Positions 15,200-18,590 of a stretch of DNA of 18,590 nucleotides are shown here, piece after piece. Source of the stretch: JADKCL01 sp046050405. Its GTDB lineage: Bacteria; Bacteroidota; Bacteroidia; J057; JADKCL01. Location: contig JBJOPY010000065.1 in assembly GCA_046050405.1 (NCBI GenBank), positions 1-18,590 of the forward strand, read 5' to 3'. The position numbers and the translations under genes were made by a program. Each line of letters opens with the position of its first letter. Position 1 is the stretch's first letter. The notes beneath the pieces are model-generated. The model did not search any database. It was not told where the DNA came from and worked only from the letters and a program-made list of their open reading frames with translations.

Positions 15200-15913
15200 T
15201 CAATAGAGCAATTCCGGGTGATGGGCTACCAATTCCACGTGGTTGTCCGCAGGGCTGTGTCCGGGATCGCAATGGTACCCGAAGATCGTGTAGCGGTCTT
15301 GCCACCGCATCAGGTCTTTGTAATGGGTATGGGAACGGATGGGTGAATGGAAGAAAATCTCATGGAACACGGTCGGCGATGGCAGGTTCCGTGCGTTCAG
15401 CTCCCCAAAAAGGTAGTCTGCATCGCCATTGTCCCCTGAATAGACCACGGACGCGCTCGTACCTTGAAAATAGTAGGCGAACGTGGGCATGCCGACGACA
15501 TGCCTCCCGAAGGTATCAATGGATCCGGCGCCTTCCAGCTCAGAAACGAAATGAAAGGTTGCCAATTCGGAGGGGTTGTCCATCGTAAAGCGAAAAAATG
15601 CGGTCAACAGTTGCCGGAACGCATCCGAAGGGACATAGATGGGAATCGGCCCCTTGCCGAGGACGAATCGACGGTAGAAAAGCAATGTGGTCAGGCTTCC
15701 CACGTGATCGTCATGCAAATGCGTAATGAAGATTCCATCGATTTCCGAAACCATTCCCAAGCTGGCAAGCCGCGAGAAAACCGAATTTCCACAATCGATC
15801 AGAAAGTTTTTGTCGCAATGGCGCACGACCGCCGACGAATTGCCCGAGGTGAAGTCAAATGCGCCCCCCGTGCCGATGAACTTGATAGAGGGTGATCCAA
15901 AGGTATTTTCCAT
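15200..15913 (-). CDS. Metallo-beta-lactamase-fold hydrolase, RNase Z-like
   Basis: The 237-residue product begins with a strand and a glycine loop, IKFIGTGGAFDFTSGNSS (10-27). The metal motif is THLHDDH (H65, H67, D69, H70). SGDNGDAD supplies D161, VFHEIFFHS has H184 and E185, and GYHCDPGHS supplies H214. This pattern is closest to the RNase Z / PhnP / phosphodiesterase branch. It is shorter than RNase Z (about 300 residues) and I see no glycine-rich tRNA-binding arm, so tRNA 3' processing is not certain. A small-molecule phosphodiesterase is as likely. The third-histidine position, expected in the segment GMPTFAYYFQG, seems to be non-His, with H138 a few residues away. I chose the ATG at 15913 because homology starts right after MENTFGSP. 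Convergent with the glycosyltransferase gene; the 193-bp gap shows no clear terminator. Confidence 0.88.
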   Translation of the reverse strand: MENTFGSPSIKFIGTGGAFDFTSGNSSAVVRHCDKNFLIDCGNSVFSRLASLGMVSEIDGIFITHLHDDHVGSLTTLLFYRRFVLGKGPIPIYVPSDAFRQLLTAFFRFTMDNPSELATFHFVSELEGAGSIDTFGRHVVGMPTFAYYFQGTSASVVYSGDNGDADYLFGELNARNLPSPTVFHEIFFHSPIRSHTHYKDLMRWQDRYTIFGYHCDPGHSPADNHVELVAHHPELLY

Positions 15914-16017
15914 CGTGTACCAGAGTGTGACGGCAAAGAAAGTACGACTGGCAGAGATTCGCAATTTTAAGGAGGAGCCGCATTCACCTCTAGCGGAGAA
16001 CATTTTTTACTTTTTTT

Positions 16018-16239
16018 TCACCCTCGGAACAGGGGTAAGTCCGTAATATTTACAGTTGCTATTTCTCGCTGTAAATGAATGGTTTGCAATTCAAAAAACA
16101 GCCAAAATTTGCCATTGAGCTCCAAATATTGGCCTACAAAATTTATTTTCTGCCTTGAATTGTCATTGTACTTTTGTACCAGAACCAAGGAAAAGAAGTT
16201 CTTTGAAGGTAGAATGAATGAGTCGCCCTGCCAATCCAT
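16018..16239 (-). CDS. Hypothetical 73-residue small ORF in an AT-rich stretch
   Basis: From an ATG at 16239 the frame encodes MDWQGDSFILPSKNFFS and on through alternating hydrophobic segments such as INFVGQYLELNGKFWLFFEL, to a TGA at 16018-16020. A GTG at 16278 would add 13 residues. It lies 104 nt upstream of the MBL-fold gene on the same strand. The DNA is visibly more AT-rich than its neighbours. I recognise no family. It could be a small beta-rich protein, a remnant of transferred DNA, or a chance frame across the promoter region. Confidence 0.25.
   Translation of the reverse strand: MDWQGDSFILPSKNFFSLVLVQKYNDNSRQKINFVGQYLELNGKFWLFFELQTIHLQREIATVNITDLPLFRG
16146..16176 (+). promoter_or_regulatory. 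Candidate promoter reading toward the terminator and small coiled-coil ORF
   Basis: TTTT (16146-16149), exactly 19 nt, and TACTTTTG (16169-16176) match TTTG-N19-TAnnTTTG with one mismatch in the -33 box and a perfect -7 box. Transcription would start near 16182. No protein gene on + explains a promoter here except small ORFs. Confidence 0.45.
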
Positions 16240-16502
16240 GCAAATGGGGGCGGGGTGAGATGGAGCAGGATCAGCCACTTGGAATCCTTCGGTAATGTAA
16301 GTCTATTACGTTTCGATCGATGACGTGGCGCCTTCGTCAGTGGTTTCGGTCACTGGGTGTATGAGTCTTTGAGTGGTTTGTGATGATTGATGTAGGTAAA
16401 AGATTATCTCCTTTTTTATCCAATGTCCGCCGTCCGGCGGATGCGTTTCTCTGTTGATTGATGCCGAGAGTCCCCGCTAGGGGGCTCCGGCATTATTTTT
16501 TT
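16182..16502 (+). ncRNA. Candidate structured RNA or attenuator leader (about 320 nt)
   Basis: The stretch is bounded by a good promoter match and a strong intrinsic terminator, with no long + strand ORF. It contains several hairpins: GTAAT/ATTAC (16292-16296 and 16305-16309); CAGTGGT/GTCACTG with a TTCG loop and two G-U pairs (16338-16355); and TCCGCCG/CGGCGGA (16426-16441). A 25-codon ORF begins at the ATG at 16218 (MSRPANPCKWGRGEMEQDQP...) and stops at 16295, and could be a leader peptide. Either a free small RNA or a leader that attenuates the coiled-coil ORF at 16529 fits. It matches no RNA class I can name. The end points are inferred from promoter and terminator only. Confidence 0.38.
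16461..16502 (+). terminator. Strong intrinsic terminator
   Basis: ATGCCG-A-GAGTCCCC (16461-16475) pairs with GGGGGCTCCGGCAT (16480-16493): 14 bp with one bulged A and one G-T pair, GCTA loop. Seven T (16496-16502) follow. The T tract is on + only, so it ends a rightward transcript, yet no annotated + gene lies upstream for 1.4 kb. It ends 26 nt before the next ATG (16529). Confidence 0.85.
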
Positions 16503-16528
16503 GTGGAAGGACAGCCTTCCGAAGAGCC

Positions 16529-16759
16529 ATGGATCGCAAAAGTACCGATCAGCATGCCGACGAATCCACAGAAAATCACTCACCACGCGGTGATATGCCC
16601 CTTTCGTGCGAGCCCAGAAACAGATTGGACGACCTTGCCGAACGGATCATCCGTCTCAAACAAAGGATGCAATTCCTCGAAAACGAACTTTCCGAAATAC
16701 AAGCCGCCCTCGCTGCCCGGGAACCCGGGAAATCAAACGGTGACATCAAGCAGGGTTAG
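16529..16759 (+). CDS. Small coiled-coil protein of unknown function
   Basis: The 76-residue product has a polar, probably disordered first half (MDRKSTDQHADESTEN...) and a strong amphipathic helix from about residue 32 to 65. That helix includes LDDLAERIIRLKQRMQFLEN with hydrophobic residues at heptad-like spacing, typical of a short coiled coil. No catalytic motif is present. A perfect hairpin, GGAAGG-ACAG-CCTTCC (16505-16520), sits between the upstream terminator and the ATG, so expression needs read-through of the terminator or an unseen promoter. Its 3' end overlaps the convergent helicase-nuclease gene by 14 nt. I recognise no family. The helix makes it more credible than a random frame, and a regulator or partner role would be a guess. 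Confidence 0.5.
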   Translation: MDRKSTDQHADESTENHSPRGDMPLSCEPRNRLDDLAERIIRLKQRMQFLENELSEIQAALAAREPGKSNGDIKQG

Positions 16760-18590
16760 CCTCTAGGCTGGCCACAAGCCTCCCAATGATCTTTGGGTGG
16801 TCTTTGCTTTTCTCTTCTGAAGGGCGGGCATTGCTGCGCAGAACGGAGAGGATGCGCTCAATTTCGGCATCAGGATCCAGGAAATAATTGCGAAGCCATA
16901 CACGGTGGAGCGTCCATCCTCGTTGCTCCAGCAAAGCCGGCCGATAGACCTCCCGCTCCTTGGCGGAGCGTCCCAGGAAATAGTTTCGCCCTTCACATTC
17001 GATGCCGAGTTGGTAGCTGCCATCTGCACCCACGACCACGAGATCCAGGGTGAAGTTCGAATCGGTCACGTTGCGCCGTACGACGAGCCCCTTCGCTTCC
17101 AGCTTTTGCTGGATTCGGGAAATGTAATCGTCGTCCGGGGTGGACGGAAGTGGCGAGGATGCTCGGTCTTCAGGCTGGTGATGATGATACTGTGCCAATA
17201 GCGCACTGACATTGCCGATCTCGCCGCGGTCCACGGCTCGGGCGTACGCCAGATAACTCCGAAGCAGCCTGGGCCCGTCGTATTTGGCGTCATCCACCTT
17301 GAGATCTTCGGGTTCGATGCTGCAGACAATGATTTTTTTCTTCTTCGCCCTTGTGATGGCCACATTCAAGCGATTGCTTCCTCCCTGCTGGTTCAGCAGC
17401 CCGAAATGTGCGACCAGCTTCCCGGAAGGATTTCTCGCGTAGCCGATCGAGAAGATCACCACGTCGCGCTCATCGCCCTGTACATTCTCTATGTTCTTGA
17501 CAAAAATACCCAGCCGTTCCTCCCCTTCCTCCCGCTCCATCGCATGGAACAATCTGGAGAGGCTCTTCTCGTCCCCGGTCTGGCGGTAATGTTCCAGCCG
17601 CTGTTCCAGCAATGTCCGTATCAGTTCCTTCTGATCGAAATTGAAGGTCACGATCCCGATCGTCGGATTGTCGGGGCGTTTCACCATCTCCTCCACCAGG
17701 GCAACGACTTTCTCGGCTTCGCGGCGGTTGCAGTTGCCCTCCCATACTCCGTCTACCTTGATGTAGCTGATGGGAGGCCTGCTGATGTACTCGTGCCGTG
17801 CGGGCGGGATGACATTCAGGCTCCCCCCGTAGAAGGCATGGTTGGAAAAATTGATGAGTTCCCTCTCCGAGGACCGATAGTGCCAGGAGAGCTTGCATTG
17901 GGGGAGTTTGTTCCTGGCCAAGTCCAGGATGCTCTCTACCTCCAATGGCATTTGATCTTCGACGAAGGGGGCTTCCTCCTCATCGGCCTTCACACGGTAC
18001 AGGTCAAATGGCGGAAGCTGCTGGTCATCGCCTGCAATCACACATTGGCGCCCGCGCAGCATTGCAGGCAGGGCACGTTCGACATAGCACTGGGAGGCCT
18101 CGTCGAAAATCACCAGGTCGAAATGGTTTTTTACCATCGGGAAGATCGCCGAGACCGACTCTGGAGACGCCATCCAGCATGGAACCAGAGTACTGAGGCC
18201 CTCGTCCCAGTACTGTTTCACCAGCTTCCGCAGCGGCCAAAGCTGCCGCTGCTTTCTCACCTGGTGCCCGATGTCACGGTAGGTGACAGGATTGCCGAGC
18301 CGATTGCATTCGATCCGGTCCACGATGGCGGCCTTGAGCTTGTGCTGGATGAGTCCCGCCACCGTCGCCGTGCGGTTGTTGACCAGCTGCCGGTAGGCCT
18401 CCAATCGCTTCGGCATGTGGCGGTTGCTGGTGGTGAGCAGCTCGGGACGCAGGGATTCGAGCTCGGCGAGCCAGGCACTCCAGAGGCCCTGGTCGGCCAT
18501 TCTCAGCAGTTCATCCTTTCCTACGCTGCCGATGAAGGGCTCCAGGATGGCCAGCACGCTTCGATGATGCTGCGGGAGCGTTTCCAGCAT
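16746..18590 (-). CDS. SF1 DNA/RNA helicase with C-terminal Vsr/DUF559-like nuclease domain (5' end outside window)
   Basis: The 614 visible residues are the C-terminal part of a large helicase; the frame runs to the right edge, so the Walker A motif and N-terminus are missing. The ATG at 18590 is probably internal. Visible helicase motifs are II in VIFDEASQC (160-168), III in GDDQQLPP (187-194), IV-like LSWHYRS (234-240), and V/VI in IENVQGDERDVVIFS (367-381) and GGSNRLNVAITRAKK (403-417). This is the Dna2/UPF1-like (AAA_11/AAA_12) pattern. A PD-(D/E)XK-type nuclease follows: D515 in NFTLDLVVV, E531 and E533 in LGIECEG, then KEREVYRPALLEQRGWTLHRVW (split as KEREVYRPALLEQ and RGWTLHRVW), resembling the very-short-patch-repair fold. 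Proteins of this kind, often with an N-terminal DUF4011, occur in accessory DNA and in some phage-defence systems. A defence role here is inference. Confidence 0.92.
   Translation of the reverse strand: MLETLPQHHRSVLAILEPFIGSVGKDELLRMADQGLWSAWLAELESLRPELLTTSNRHMPKRLEAYRQLVNNRTATVAGLIQHKLKAAIVDRIECNRLGNPVTYRDIGHQVRKQRQLWPLRKLVKQYWDEGLSTLVPCWMASPESVSAIFPMVKNHFDLVIFDEASQCYVERALPAMLRGRQCVIAGDDQQLPPFDLYRVKADEEEAPFVEDQMPLEVESILDLARNKLPQCKLSWHYRSSERELINFSNHAFYGGSLNVIPPARHEYISRPPISYIKVDGVWEGNCNRREAEKVVALVEEMVKRPDNPTIGIVTFNFDQKELIRTLLEQRLEHYRQTGDEKSLSRLFHAMEREEGEERLGIFVKNIENVQGDERDVVIFSIGYARNPSGKLVAHFGLLNQQGGSNRLNVAITRAKKKKIIVCSIEPEDLKVDDAKYDGPRLLRSYLAYARAVDRGEIGNVSALLAQYHHHQPEDRASSPLPSTPDDDYISRIQQKLEAKGLVVRRNVTDSNFTLDLVVVGADGSYQLGIECEGRNYFLGRSAKEREVYRPALLEQRGWTLHRVWLRNYFLDPDAEIERILSVLRSNARPSEEKSKDHPKIIGRLVASLEANPA

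Noticed and set aside
15898..15905. Exact TAnnTTTG match on - inside the MBL-fold gene (TACCTTTG)
   Set aside because: It lies within codons 3-6 of the gene, with no usable later start before the conserved first strand; likely chance.
1..18590. CRISPR arrays, rRNA, tRNA genes and insertion sequences
   Set aside because: No regularly spaced repeats, no cloverleaf or rRNA segments, and no transposase or terminal repeats were seen when reading both strands.

Overview
The window looks like chromosomal DNA of a Bacteroidota bacterium, with moderately high GC (judged by eye). The evidence is a secreted protein with a C-terminal type IX secretion (T9SS) sorting domain, an lptB gene followed directly by a bacterial GH3-family gene, a MetG with fused tRNA-binding domain and a KISTS loop, and several exact or near matches to the Bacteroidota promoter (TTTG, about 19 nt, TAnnTTTG). 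A Saprospiria-like lineage is possible, but the sequence alone does not settle it.

Layout. Left end: the tail of an unidentified gene, an alkyltransferase-like DNA repair protein and an exported glutathione peroxidase, all on +. Positions 1553-5660: metG (-), a degenerate TrpF-like barrel protein (+), radC (-) and rpsT (-), with a striking 52-bp hairpin between radC and rpsT. Positions 5786-8044: a two-gene unit, lptB then GH3 (-), with stop and start codons abutting. Positions 8236-12873: a 900-residue repeat protein exported by T9SS, then recJ (-). Positions 12874-15913: a 600-bp spacer with a possible structured leader, a GT-C membrane glycosyltransferase (+) and a metallo-beta-lactamase-fold hydrolase (-). 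Right end: an AT-rich stretch with a candidate promoter, hairpins and a strong intrinsic terminator (+), a small coiled-coil ORF (+), and the C-terminal 614 residues of an SF1 helicase fused to a Vsr/DUF559-like nuclease (-), cut by the window edge.

Functionally this is mostly housekeeping: translation (metG, rpsT), DNA repair (ATL, radC, recJ), envelope biogenesis (lptB, GT-C enzyme) and oxidative stress. No single multi-gene novel system is evident. The best leads are the promoter/leader/terminator/small-ORF unit at 16146-16759 beside the helicase-nuclease, two crossing inverted repeats upstream of the glycosyltransferase, the radC-rpsT hairpin, and the TrpF-like protein that lacks the catalytic cysteine motif.
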